Numbered from the stretch's first letter, positions 17,787-25,648 are shown. The stretch: DNA of 64,000 nt from JAUMWX01 sp023394215 (GCA_050313995.1 JBNPMM010000001.1); one strand, 5' to 3'. Numbers and translations are program-made. Notes: generated by a model not told the origin, from the sequence alone.

Positions 17787-18701
17787 TTATTCTAAGCCCC
17801 TGTTAAAAGCCTCCCTAACATTTACAACCTTTGAAATCCTATCTATTACTGAGACCGAAAGAAAGGCATAAACCGGAACGGAAACAGCCTGCTTTATAAG
17901 GGCATTTAAAGCCAAGTACCAAAAACTGTACTTTCCATACAAAATAGTTGTAAATATAGGTGCTAAAATTACGGTTGTGACCAGTTGCCCCACCATTATT
18001 CCTATTAAAACTTTTATAAAAGAATATTTAGGATACCTTTCACCCAAAACACCGCTTATCAAAACCGGAAGCAAGCCGGTCAGGGCTGAAGTTAAGGTAT
18101 ACAAAGGGTTAAAAGCGTTAACAGACGGCCTTACTATAAAAGCTGCCAAATCGGTAACCGCTCCTACTATGAAGCCTGGTAAGGGTCCTAAAATATAACC
18201 TGAAAGTATAATCGGAAAACCGCCAAAGCTTATATTGCCAACCCTTGCGGTGTTAATTATAACCCCTATTGCCACAAACATTGCCATATAGCTGATTTTA
18301 TTTACAGTAAAGCCGGGACCCCTGTCTTCTGCAATTATTTTTCCTACCCTTCCCCCTAAAAAACCTATAGAAGCCGCTAACAAAAACAAAATAATAAAGT
18401 AATCATACAAGAAGATTTCATAACCTTCCTTTTCCAACAAAAAGGCTGCAAGTTTATCGCCCTTAAGCTTTACAATATCAGGAAACCTTTCCCTTATAAA
18501 AACCCCCAGTCCTATGGTTGCCATACCCAGTCCCGCTCCGACTAATTGATTTGAAAAAAATCCCATAAAAAGCACACCTATCAAGGCAAAAATCATGCCT
18601 AAATAAATATTGGGTTTAGCATTTAGTCTTATAGCAATTACCGATGCTATAAAAATAAAAAGTATAAAAACTACATTTCTTAAAGATATTTTATTTTTCA
18701 T
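17787..18701 (-). CDS. folT: Folate-type ECF transporter S component with N-terminal membrane extension
   Basis: Substrate-binding membrane subunit of an energy-coupling factor transporter. From about residue 135 the protein follows the FolT-type S-component pattern (KISYMAMFVAIGVI, RVGNISFGGFPIILSGYILGP, GAVTDLAAFIV). The first 130 residues add three to four extra hydrophobic segments, which is longer than the usual 170-200 residue S component. A tetrahydrofolate riboswitch in the leader supports folate as substrate. GAGGAGG lies 5 bases before the ATG and is the sequence sequestered by the riboswitch expression platform. No EcfA/T genes are nearby, so a shared module elsewhere is implied. 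Confidence 0.88.
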   Translation of the reverse strand: MKNKISLRNVVFILFIFIASVIAIRLNAKPNIYLGMIFALIGVLFMGFFSNQLVGAGLGMATIGLGVFIRERFPDIVKLKGDKLAAFLLEKEGYEIFLYDYFIILFLLAASIGFLGGRVGKIIAEDRGPGFTVNKISYMAMFVAIGVIINTARVGNISFGGFPIILSGYILGPLPGFIVGAVTDLAAFIVRPSVNAFNPLYTLTSALTGLLPVLISGVLGERYPKYSFIKVLIGIMVGQLVTTVILAPIFTTILYGKYSFWYLALNALIKQAVSVPVYAFLSVSVIDRISKVVNVREAFNRGLE

Positions 18702-18705
18702 AAAT

Positions 18706-18831
18706 CCTCCTCAAATTTTTCTACTTAAGAGGATCTTAAGCAGTGAACGCGGTTATCAATCGCAATCAAAAATTTTCGTACTAAAACAACGTCCCATTTT
18801 TAGTCACTTAACGCTGATAACCTACCCTTGC
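18706..18831 (-). promoter_or_regulatory. Tetrahydrofolate (THF) riboswitch controlling folT translation
   Basis: The leader (read on the minus strand) holds the conserved THF-I elements in order: GGGTAG, GGTTATC, GCGTTAAGTG, TGGGACG, an ACGAAA junction, then GATAACC and CGTTC. GGTTATC pairs with GATAACC (P2), CTAAAA pairs with TTTTAG (P3), and GGACG can form the pseudoknot with CGTTC. The aptamer covers about 18738-18831. Downstream, ATCCTC (about 18734-18729) can pair with the GAGGAT of the ribosome site next to the folT ATG, so control is probably by ribosome-site occlusion. THF riboswitches commonly precede folT in Firmicutes. Confidence 0.88.
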
Positions 18832-18871
18832 GTATATATTTATTGTAATACAGATAAGTGTGGAAAGGCAA

Positions 18872-20476
18872 TTAATTAGCCATTTCCACCTTAACATACT
18901 TATCTATATAATCATCATAAGCTATAGCCTCATCCCTATATGTGCCGTCATCGAATATTTCTACTATCCTGTTTGCTATGGATGAAACAAATTGGTGGTC
19001 AAGGGATGTAAACAAAAGTCCTCCCTTGTAGTCGATAAGCCCGTTATTAACAGCCTCTATACTTTCAAGATCCAAATGATTTGTGGGTTGATCAAAAGTA
19101 AGCATATTTGTAGGCTCTACCATCATCTTTGAAAACATAAGCCTTACCCTTTCTCCTCCGGATAAAACGCTTACCTTTTTCAAAACCTCATCTCCCGAAA
19201 AGAGCATCTTTCCTAAAAATCCCCTTATAAATATCTCCGATTGCTCCTTAGAGTACTGTCTCAACCAATCAACAAGATTTAACTGAGATTCATTAAAAAA
19301 TTCCGCATTGTCCTTAGGAAAATACTCGTGACTTATAGTTTGTCCCCACTTAAATTCTCCATCATAAACTTCATCTACATTATTGATAACATCAAAAAGT
19401 TTGGAGATGGCAAGTTCATTACCGATAAAGGCTATCTTGTCATTTTTATTTACCCTTAAGTTGAAATTTTTAAGTAGAACTCCTCCATCCGACTCAAGCA
19501 TAAGATTTTCTATATTCAATATTTCATTCCCCGGTTCTCTTGAAAGTTCAAATCCTACAAAAGGATACCTTCTTGTAGATGGCTGTATGTCGTCAATAGT
19601 AATTTTATCCAAAAGTTTCTTTCTGCTTGTTGCCTGCTTGGACTTGGATTTATTTGCTGAAAATCTTGCAATAAATTCCTTAAGTTCCTTTACTTTTTCC
19701 TCCTTCTTCTTGTTTTGCTCCTTAGCCATCTTTAACGCCAATTGAGATGACTCATACCAAAAATCATAGTTTCCTACAAACATTGTAATCTTTCCAAAAT
19801 CTATATCCACCATTTGCGTACAAACTTCATTCAAAAAGTACCTGTCATGGGATACAACTATTACAATCCCTTCAAATTTAGCCAAAAAGTCTTGCAACCA
19901 AAGAACAGCCCTTAAATCTATACCGTTTGTAGGTTCATCAAGTAAAAGAATATCGGGATTATCAAAAAGTGCCTGAGCCAAAAGAACCTTAATCTTGTCA
20001 GCCTCTATCAAATCACTCATAAGCAAGCTATGCTTACTTGTATCTATCCCAAGCCCTTGAAGTAAAGAAGCTGCCCCGGCTTCAGCTTCATAGCCTCCAA
20101 GCTCTGCAAACTCCGCCTCAAGCTCCCCCGCTCTCATACCGTCTTCATCTGAAAAATCCTCCTTAATATAGATGGCGTCCTTTTCCTTCATAATGTCATA
20201 TAGCTTTCTGTTGCCCATCATAACCGTATCCATTACCGTATAGGTATCAAAAGCATAATGGTCTTGGTTAAGCTTACTCATTCTGGCATTTTTATCTATG
20301 GATACATTACCCCTTGTAGGCTCTTTTTCTCCTGTTAAAATCTTCAAAAACGTGGATTTTCCGGCTCCATTCGCCCCTATTATTCCATAACAATTTCCCT
20401 TGGTAAAAAGCAAATTTACATCCTCAAAAAGCTTTTTGTCAGGAAAAATCAAACTTAAGTCATTAACTGATATCAA
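18872..20476 (-). CDS. ABC-F family ATPase, YbiT/YkpA type
   Basis: Soluble tandem ABC ATPase (534 residues, no membrane segments) of the ABC-F class, which acts on ribosomes. The first domain has Walker A GANGAGKST and Walker B LLLDEPTNGID, but its signature is degenerate (MSDLIEADKIKV). The second domain has the reverse: an intact LSGGERVRL signature and DQPTNHLD, with Walker A replaced by GNELAISK. A charged linker rich in Lys (about 245-300) joins them. Complementary degeneracy fits the YbiT/YkpA subgroup. It is upstream of the folT gene on the same strand but separated by the riboswitch leader. Confidence 0.9.
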   Translation of the reverse strand: MISVNDLSLIFPDKKLFEDVNLLFTKGNCYGIIGANGAGKSTFLKILTGEKEPTRGNVSIDKNARMSKLNQDHYAFDTYTVMDTVMMGNRKLYDIMKEKDAIYIKEDFSDEDGMRAGELEAEFAELGGYEAEAGAASLLQGLGIDTSKHSLLMSDLIEADKIKVLLAQALFDNPDILLLDEPTNGIDLRAVLWLQDFLAKFEGIVIVVSHDRYFLNEVCTQMVDIDFGKITMFVGNYDFWYESSQLALKMAKEQNKKKEEKVKELKEFIARFSANKSKSKQATSRKKLLDKITIDDIQPSTRRYPFVGFELSREPGNEILNIENLMLESDGGVLLKNFNLRVNKNDKIAFIGNELAISKLFDVINNVDEVYDGEFKWGQTISHEYFPKDNAEFFNESQLNLVDWLRQYSKEQSEIFIRGFLGKMLFSGDEVLKKVSVLSGGERVRLMFSKMMVEPTNMLTFDQPTNHLDLESIEAVNNGLIDYKGGLLFTSLDHQFVSSIANRIVEIFDDGTYRDEAIAYDDYIDKYVKVEMAN

Positions 20477-20628
20477 TATTATTCACTCTCCTAATTTATA
20501 TTCCAATATATTATATAATTGCGGCTGATTTTTAGCAAATAAGTATAGGATTTCTGTCTTAAAGTATGCTTTACTCGATATATTTGTATTCTTTCCATAA
20601 ATTTATTGATTAAATTTTTAGCATTTTA

Positions 20629-20637
20629 TGATATAAT
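20629..20637 (+). promoter_or_regulatory. Extended -10 promoter element
   Basis: TGA-TATAAT at 20629-20637, about 60 bases before the small ORF at 20699. No good -35 at standard spacing, consistent with an extended -10 promoter. Confidence 0.5.
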
Positions 20638-20698
20638 TTAAACATTAATATTACATTATATTTGCACATATTTTTATTCATAAATTAGGAGGTGAAAT

Positions 20699-20791
20699 AT
20701 GAAAATTTTATATTTAAATCTTCAAAGGTATAAAAACGGAGACTATTTTTATTTGATCAACTACCAAATAAAAATATCGAAAGGAGAATAA
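20699..20791 (+). CDS. 30-residue small ORF with a strong ribosome site
   Basis: ATG 20699 is preceded by TAGGAGGTGA, one of the best Shine-Dalgarno sequences in the window. The frame reads 30 codons to TAA, begins MKILYLNLQRYKNGDYFYL and is aromatic-rich with a basic middle. The stop lies 2 bases before the ATG (20794) of the secreted-protein gene, whose AAGGAG ribosome site lies within this small frame. It could be a leader peptide coupled to the next gene, or a peptide in its own right. No homology is claimed. Confidence 0.55.
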   Translation: MKILYLNLQRYKNGDYFYLINYQIKISKGE

Positions 20792-20843
20792 ATATGAAGA
20801 AATTACAAAAAAAAAATCAATAATACTAATATTATCTTTATCA

Positions 20844-21572
20844 ATGTATGTAGGTCTATTATCACCAACTCAAGCATTTGCAAAAAACTTAACACCAATA
20901 AATTCACTATTAACTTTTGAACATAATAAACCCACAGATAAACAAACTGTTTTAGATGAAATAAAAAATCTAAAAGATTTTGGATGTAATGTAAAGATAC
21001 ATGATGATGGCTCTAATACAATTTATGAAATTGAAATTACAGATAAAAATATATTAAAAACTTCAGGAAATGATAACTTAATAAGTAGCACTTTAACTTA
21101 TATTATTCCTAAAACTGAAATAAAAAAACAATCTAATATACTAGAATCATCTATCTTAAAAGATTTAGATGCAGTAACTCGTGCTACTGCAGCTCCTGAA
21201 TTAAAAAACTGGACTTATGTTGGGAATTCCTTTTATGAACCAAGCGATGGTACTCCATATAAAATAGAAGATCCTGCCAACTTCTCTTTATCTGCCACCA
21301 CTACATCACATTGGGAAATAAATGGTAGTATAGCATATAATGTAAAGCAAGTAGTGGAAGGTAAAATTGGCGGATCTGCTGGTCAAGAAAACAAGAGGAC
21401 TTGGAGCATAAATATTGATATCCCTAACGGTTATTATCGTAAAATAGAAGTTTGGGAATATTTAACTAAATATGCTTTTGACACATATTTAGGTAATTTC
21501 TTTATAAGCTCTGGTACAGCTTATAAACCAAATGGAGGATTAAAAATTACAAATAATCTTTACAAAAAGTAG
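20844..21572 (+). CDS. Secreted beta-rich protein of unknown function; signal peptide start out of frame
   Basis: The frame open from 20844 encodes 242 residues and begins in the middle of a signal peptide (..YVGLLSPTQAFA, cleavage about AFA-KN). A proper start, ATG 20794 with AAGGAG, lies just upstream but in another frame. It enters a run of ten A (20807-20816) and then stops at TAA. One extra A would join MKKLQKKK to the rest of the signal peptide. Either the gene is phase-variable or slippage-expressed, or it is a pseudogene, or the base call is wrong. The mature protein is Ser/Thr/Tyr-rich with alternating strands, reminiscent of beta pore-forming folds, but I recognise no family. Confidence 0.65.
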   Translation: MYVGLLSPTQAFAKNLTPINSLLTFEHNKPTDKQTVLDEIKNLKDFGCNVKIHDDGSNTIYEIEITDKNILKTSGNDNLISSTLTYIIPKTEIKKQSNILESSILKDLDAVTRATAAPELKNWTYVGNSFYEPSDGTPYKIEDPANFSLSATTTSHWEINGSIAYNVKQVVEGKIGGSAGQENKRTWSINIDIPNGYYRKIEVWEYLTKYAFDTYLGNFFISSGTAYKPNGGLKITNNLYKK

Positions 21573-21600
21573 TTTAACAAGTGTAAAAGAGGAATAACTT

Positions 21601-21825
21601 ATGAATTATTGTAAAATTGCAACGAAACTTATAATCTCAAGTGCTTGCATATATATGTTTGAAAAACTTATTATAAACGTACCTTATTTTATACAAGTAA
21701 AATCAGGATCATATACAAATATATTACCGCAAGCTTCAATCTTTAATAATATTTTTATTCCGATTTTTCTAATTCTGTCCATATTTTTCTATATATTAGG
21801 ACTTTATAAGGAATTAAAAAAATAA
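21601..21825 (+). CDS. Small two-segment membrane protein, unknown
   Basis: A 74-residue protein with two hydrophobic segments (about 6-24 and 48-68) separated by a short polar loop. GAGGAATAACTT precedes the ATG. It starts 28 bases after the secreted-protein gene and ends at a strong terminator, so the two are probably co-transcribed. It could be an export or immunity partner of that protein, but nothing in the sequence proves it. Confidence 0.6.
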   Translation: MNYCKIATKLIISSACIYMFEKLIINVPYFIQVKSGSYTNILPQASIFNNIFIPIFLILSIFFYILGLYKELKK

Positions 21826-21833
21826 AAATATTG

Positions 21834-21868
21834 AAAAAAGTCGCCTTTGAATAATTGGCGACTTTTTT
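21834..21868 (+). terminator. Terminator after the secreted-protein locus
   Basis: AAAAAGTCGCC/GGCGACTTTTT stem followed by T residues; symmetrical A and T tracts allow use from both strands. Confidence 0.85.
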
Positions 21869-21887
21869 ATTGTGGATTAACTCAAAT

Positions 21888-21918
21888 AAAAAAAGTGGAC
21901 GGCTAATCCACTTTTTAA
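21888..21918 (-). terminator. Terminator after the DUF3793 gene
   Basis: AAAAAGTGGA/TCCACTTTTT stem with a seven-base loop, 28 bases beyond the DUF3793 stop codon. Confidence 0.75.
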
Positions 21919-21945
21919 AAACTATTATTAGACTAATATCCAAAT

Positions 21946-22527
21946 TTACGCAATCTTGATAAGTTCGCCTATATCGGCTCCCTGTCTCAGCCTTTCTATG
22001 TAACTTTCTCTTTGCTTCTTATAGGCGTTAAAAATCTTCCTACAAGTTATGCAATCTCCATAGACCTTCCAATATCCGCAAAGCTTAAAGGATTTTCCCT
22101 TATTATTTATAAATCCCACAACATCTTCGTATGGAATTCCTAAGAAAAATCCAATTTCATGAGGAAAATTTCCTTGGCTTTCATAAATTCTCTTTCCAAG
22201 GATTGAGAGATACTCTTCTATGGAATCGGTAATGGGATAACCGACTCCGGCTAAATACTCTCTTTTTTTTAGGCTTAAACTTTCAAAGAGCATATCGGGA
22301 TTATAAACAAGGATAAGGATACGGCTTCCTGTCCTTGCCAGTATTTTCAGCTTCAAGCCCTTTGAAAGAATCTGTTCATATACGGCAATGAACTCGTTTT
22401 TTTGGCTTTTTATTTCTTTGGTATTAATGGTAAACAAATTTGAAGGTTTAAGCCCTGCAAATGTTGGGCTGCAATGCGTAACAAATCTTTCTTTAATTCT
22501 CATATCAGTCTCCAAGTTAGCATTCAC
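21946..22527 (-). CDS. DUF3793 family protein
   Basis: A 193-residue cytoplasmic protein of the Firmicutes family DUF3793. CSPTFAGLKPSNLF near the N-terminus, LVYNPDMLFESL in the middle, FPHEIGFFLGIPYEDVVGFI and the C-terminal CGYWKVYGDCITCRKIF with paired cysteines are the family signature. Its function is unknown, though in other clostridia the family is often found near flavodoxin or iron genes (general knowledge, not seen here). A consensus promoter with repeated TTAGTTAG elements controls it. Confidence 0.88.
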   Translation of the reverse strand: MNANLETDMRIKERFVTHCSPTFAGLKPSNLFTINTKEIKSQKNEFIAVYEQILSKGLKLKILARTGSRILILVYNPDMLFESLSLKKREYLAGVGYPITDSIEEYLSILGKRIYESQGNFPHEIGFFLGIPYEDVVGFINNKGKSFKLCGYWKVYGDCITCRKIFNAYKKQRESYIERLRQGADIGELIKIA

Positions 22528-22567
22528 TAACTAAATATATAGTAAGATATAACTAACTAAATGTCAA
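22527..22567 (-). promoter_or_regulatory. Promoter of the DUF3793 gene with paired TTAGTTAG repeats
   Basis: On the minus strand TTGACA (22562-22567) and TACTAT (22539-22544) are separated by 17 bases. TTAGTTAG occurs in the spacer (22553-22560) and again just downstream of the -10 (22527-22534), 26 bases apart. This is a likely operator; the same core appears at the feo promoter. Confidence 0.65.
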
Positions 22568-22646
22568 TAGTTTTTTTTAACTTTTTATAATTGCCATAAA
22601 CCTATCTATTTGATAATATTAAATTAACTTAAATGAGGAGGATAAA

Positions 22647-22736
22647 ATGGGAAAAAGTCATATAAAATTACTATCTGTCCTATTGGTTATAGTCTTAATC
22701 ATAATTGCCGTCCTACTGATAACTCAACAAGGATAG
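22647..22736 (+). CDS. 29-residue single-pass membrane peptide
   Basis: GAGGAGGATAAA precedes ATG 22647; the frame encodes MGKSHIKLL followed by about 17 hydrophobic residues and TQQG before TAG. The short charged N-terminus, one membrane helix and very strong ribosome site suggest a true small protein. Nothing shows its function. It stands alone in a 390-base gap between divergent DUF3793 and convergent regulator genes. Confidence 0.55.
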   Translation: MGKSHIKLLSVLLVIVLIIIAVLLITQQG

Positions 22737-22867
22737 TTTTTCATAATATTCACACAAGACAATCACGCCTCTTTCCATCATAATTTTATTACTGATAAAA
22801 TACTTACATAATAAAGTTAAAAAACCTTTAACAGGATGAAAGATATTATGGCGTACTATAAATAAAA

Positions 22868-22915
22868 CTTAAGCCCTGCCTATTACCCTATACAGGTATC
22901 ATAGGCAGAGCTTAT
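22868..22915. terminator. Terminator hairpin after the YheO-like regulator
   Basis: Imperfect arms AAGCCCTGCCTAT and ATAGGCAGAGCTT enclose a short loop, with T-rich sequence on both sides. It lies at the stop codon of the regulator on the minus strand and can also end transcription from the small peptide gene. Confidence 0.65.
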
Positions 22916-22916
22916 T

Positions 22917-23591
22917 TTAATCTTCCTTATTTATAGCCTTTATATCATTGTAAATTGTATATCGTGAAACCCCTAAAATATCGGCAACTATAGGCACACT
23001 CTTGTGTCTTTGAAAAAGCCCGAGCTTGTATATATTTTTTATTAAGAGCTTTCTTTCAGCCCTGGTCAATCCCTTGGGCGATTTACCAAGCTCTATGAGT
23101 TCCCTATCAAGGACTTCCGCTATGATATCTACGTTCGGATCATCATAGTATTTGACCGTGCCGTCATACCCTTTATTGTCAATTGACAAATATGCTTGCA
23201 GGGCATTTGAAACCTGCCTTTCAAGGGTCACATCACAATTTATACAAAAAGAATACCTATGGCCCTTAATAGAAAAAATCACGGTGGATGCCTTTATTTC
23301 CTTGTTTCTTATCTTTGCTGTCTTTGAATAATTTAAATGATAACCTGCTTCGTATTCTAAAAGCCTTGATTCAGCCTCTTTGGTAATAGGGCTTCCTATA
23401 TACCTGCTTGTAACCTCACCATTTATTATCCAAATAACATTTTTATTGGGAGAATCTATGTCGGATATAGCAACCTCACAGGACTTACCAAAACTCTCCC
23501 CTATAAGCCTGCCTATTACCTTAAGTACTTCCAAGGTATCCTCAGCATTTTCAACCCTTCCAACATTGCTGATTTCTCTGATATTTTCCAC
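22917..23591 (-). CDS. YheO/DauR-type transcriptional regulator (PAS_6 + HTH)
   Basis: A 224-residue DNA-binding regulator. The first ~120 residues match the YheO-like PAS domain (LKVIGRLIGESFGKSCEVAISDI, then WIINGEVTSRYIGSPIT). The last 50 are the HTH seen in DauR (LTRAERKLLIKNIYKLGLF, then ILGVSRYTIYNDIKAI). Its ligand is unknown; DauR senses D-arginine in Pseudomonas. It is the last gene of the yvcK-PH-hypothetical operon, 8 bases after the preceding stop. Confidence 0.85.
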   Translation of the reverse strand: MENIREISNVGRVENAEDTLEVLKVIGRLIGESFGKSCEVAISDIDSPNKNVIWIINGEVTSRYIGSPITKEAESRLLEYEAGYHLNYSKTAKIRNKEIKASTVIFSIKGHRYSFCINCDVTLERQVSNALQAYLSIDNKGYDGTVKYYDDPNVDIIAEVLDRELIELGKSPKGLTRAERKLLIKNIYKLGLFQRHKSVPIVADILGVSRYTIYNDIKAINKED

Positions 23592-23599
23592 AAAAACTC

Positions 23600-24235
23600 C
23601 TATAAAATCTTCATCAATCTTATTGCTCCATTTATCTCATAAAGCTGCAAATCTATATCCTCATCCTTGCTGTAGCCGAAAAGAGCACTTGGACTTGTTA
23701 TAAGCTTTGCAAGTACCGCCTTGTCCGTCATGGCAAAAGCCCTTGCCCATACACCTTCAATCTTATTTTCCTCACTTGAAAATATATAGGCTTCAAGATC
23801 ATCCGGATAACTTAAATTTCTAAACTTATCTATTTGCCTGTTGTATCTGACAGCCTCCACTTCTTCACTTATAAAGTTTTCTTCATTTATTTTTGTCGCA
23901 GGCTCTATATAGGGCTGGATATCTTCACTATCCAAGTTAAGAATCTCAGCATTTACACCCTCTATATCTGTAAGCCTTATTCTATGCTTAAGATTTCTAT
24001 TTAGAGGTTCATCATTGAAAACAGCCTTGCCGTCCTTAAAGGTTACTACAGACATGGCTGAAAACACGAGCTCTCCCTCTTTATCGACATAGGCATATGC
24101 CAAAATACCGTCTTCATCCCCTCTTATATCCAGTTGATAACCATTTTTGAAAATCGTAAGAGTCCTCTTATCTTCCAAGAAAATCAAATTTTTATAAAGG
24201 TCTCCGAAACTGAATGTTTTTATAGGTTTTCTCAT
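23600..24235 (-). CDS. Hypothetical cytoplasmic protein
   Basis: A 211-residue protein without signal peptide, membrane segment or motif I recognise. The N-terminal half is strand-rich (TLTIFKNGYQLDIRG, AYAYVDKEGELVFSAM) and the C-terminal half is acidic and helical. Its start overlaps the PH-domain gene stop by 4 bases, showing translational coupling. The operon context (YvcK, PH-domain protein, PAS/HTH regulator) is the only hint at its role. Confidence 0.8.
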   Translation of the reverse strand: MRKPIKTFSFGDLYKNLIFLEDKRTLTIFKNGYQLDIRGDEDGILAYAYVDKEGELVFSAMSVVTFKDGKAVFNDEPLNRNLKHRIRLTDIEGVNAEILNLDSEDIQPYIEPATKINEENFISEEVEAVRYNRQIDKFRNLSYPDDLEAYIFSSEENKIEGVWARAFAMTDKAVLAKLITSPSALFGYSKDEDIDLQLYEINGAIRLMKIL

Positions 24236-24582
24236 TTTACATCCCCTGAATTTTCAAAGAAGACCACATTTCTTTCCTTCTTTTGCTTCATTACCTCTTC
24301 ATTGATAATTTCCTTAACATCCTTGGAATTCGGAATATTTTCAATAAGTACTTGGGGTTCTGTAGGATCTGAAGTGTACAAAATCACTGTTCCCAAACCG
24401 AAAATCCTCTGTAACATGCTCCTTTTTAAGGTAATATCCTTAACCATATATAGATACAATTGCTCTTCCGACTTTGTTAAAAATCCCTTATCCGTAAATA
24501 GTCTATCCTTGCTTAAGCTGTACACTGTAAAACTTATTGGTAAACCCATTATCCTTTTTCTTTCTTTCCAAATTATTTCCAT
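24232..24582 (-). CDS. PH domain-containing protein
   Basis: A 116-residue single bacterial PH-like domain: FTVYSLSKDRLFTDKGFLTKSEEQLYLYMVKDITLKRSMLQRIFGLGTVILYT is the bPH_2/YdbT-type strand series, and the C-terminal helix is NSKDVKEIINEEV. Unlike YdbS/YdbT there is no membrane segment. A ligand is not predictable. It lies 10 bases downstream of the yvcK stop and overlaps the next gene by 4 bases. Confidence 0.82.
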   Translation of the reverse strand: MEIIWKERKRIMGLPISFTVYSLSKDRLFTDKGFLTKSEEQLYLYMVKDITLKRSMLQRIFGLGTVILYTSDPTEPQVLIENIPNSKDVKEIINEEVMKQKKERNVVFFENSGDVK

Positions 24583-24592
24583 AAATACCCCT

Positions 24593-25573
24593 CTAAATTA
24601 TATTAAAAATAAGCCTTGCAAGCCTATCCGCATCATGTCTTATCTTACCGTTAACTATAACGGCAAACTCATCTTGTACTATTTTTACCCCTTCTTTCTC
24701 AAAATATTCCAACTCGGAAGCTTTTGCCAAAAGAAGGTCCGAGCCTCCCGCCTGATATTTTAGCAGGATATCATCATCGACGATTCTTCTGTTAATAAAA
24801 ATTTCATCTATTATCTTTTTTCCTGCATGGCTTATTATTGCATCATAATGATCTTTTATTGTATAACCGTCCGTTTCCCCCTTTTGAGTTACCTGATTGG
24901 CTATATAAATAAGCCTTGCCTTAGATTTTTCTATAAGTTTAACCAAATCCTTGGCTAAAAGATTAGGGATTATAGAAGTATAAAGACTGCCGGGTCCAAG
25001 TATTATATAATCGGCATCCTCTATATCCTTCTTTGCATCTTCTAAAATTTCAACCCGGTTGGGCTCCAAGAAAATCTGAGATATTCTCGATTTCTGTCTG
25101 TATGCCTCCTTGGGTATAAGGGATTCTCCCCTAATAAGTTGTCCGTTTTCAAGCCTTGCAACCAAGGAGGTATTTTCCAAGGTAAGTGGAAGCACTTTTC
25201 CAGTAATTGATAATATTTCTCCTGTTTGATATATAGCCTTACCGAAATCGTTAAAAACCCCATTCATAGCTGCAAGAAAAATATTTCCGAAACTATGTCC
25301 CTCAAGATCTCCACTCTCAAACCTATAATCAAATAAATCCTTTATGTACTTATCCGTATTCGCCAAAGCCACCAAACAGTTTCTTATATCTCCGGGAGCA
25401 ATAATACCCAGATCCTTCCTGAGTCTGCCTGTTGATCCCCCATCATCTGATACCGCTATAATAGCTGTTATCTTGCTTGTATAATTCTTTATGCCCGAAA
25501 GAATAGTCGAAGTGCCGCTTCCGCCGCCTATAAGCACCACCTTCGGTTCAGGCCAAATTTTAATCCTTTCCAT
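24593..25573 (-). CDS. yvcK: Gluconeogenesis factor YvcK/CofD-like protein
   Basis: Cytoplasmic UDP-sugar-binding protein that in Bacillus is needed for growth on gluconeogenic carbon and for cell-wall synthesis. The 326-residue protein has the N-terminal IGGGSGTSTILSG and VSDDGGSTGRLRKDLG, the GDIRNCLVALAN segment, SFGNIFLAAMNGV and ILGPGSLYTSIIPNLL, all diagnostic. Start ATG 25573 has GGGGG upstream; a TTG 15 bases earlier is unlikely. The usual rapZ and whiA neighbours are absent here. Confidence 0.92.
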   Translation of the reverse strand: MERIKIWPEPKVVLIGGGSGTSTILSGIKNYTSKITAIIAVSDDGGSTGRLRKDLGIIAPGDIRNCLVALANTDKYIKDLFDYRFESGDLEGHSFGNIFLAAMNGVFNDFGKAIYQTGEILSITGKVLPLTLENTSLVARLENGQLIRGESLIPKEAYRQKSRISQIFLEPNRVEILEDAKKDIEDADYIILGPGSLYTSIIPNLLAKDLVKLIEKSKARLIYIANQVTQKGETDGYTIKDHYDAIISHAGKKIIDEIFINRRIVDDDILLKYQAGGSDLLLAKASELEYFEKEGVKIVQDEFAVIVNGKIRHDADRLARLIFNII

Positions 25574-25621
25574 AAAGCCCCCTATCAAGATAATTATACC
25601 ACTACTTTCCCTAAATATACA

Positions 25622-25643
25622 AAAGTCCGAATTGACGGACTTT
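25622..25643 (-). terminator. Terminator after the PAP2 gene
   Basis: AAAGTCCG/CGGACTTT stem with T residues on the minus strand, just past the PAP2 stop codon. Confidence 0.75.
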
Positions 25644-25648
25644 AATCA

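Noticed and set aside
21755..21943. 62-codon minus-strand frame over the terminator region
   Set aside because: It spans two terminators, so it is unlikely to be transcribed as a gene.
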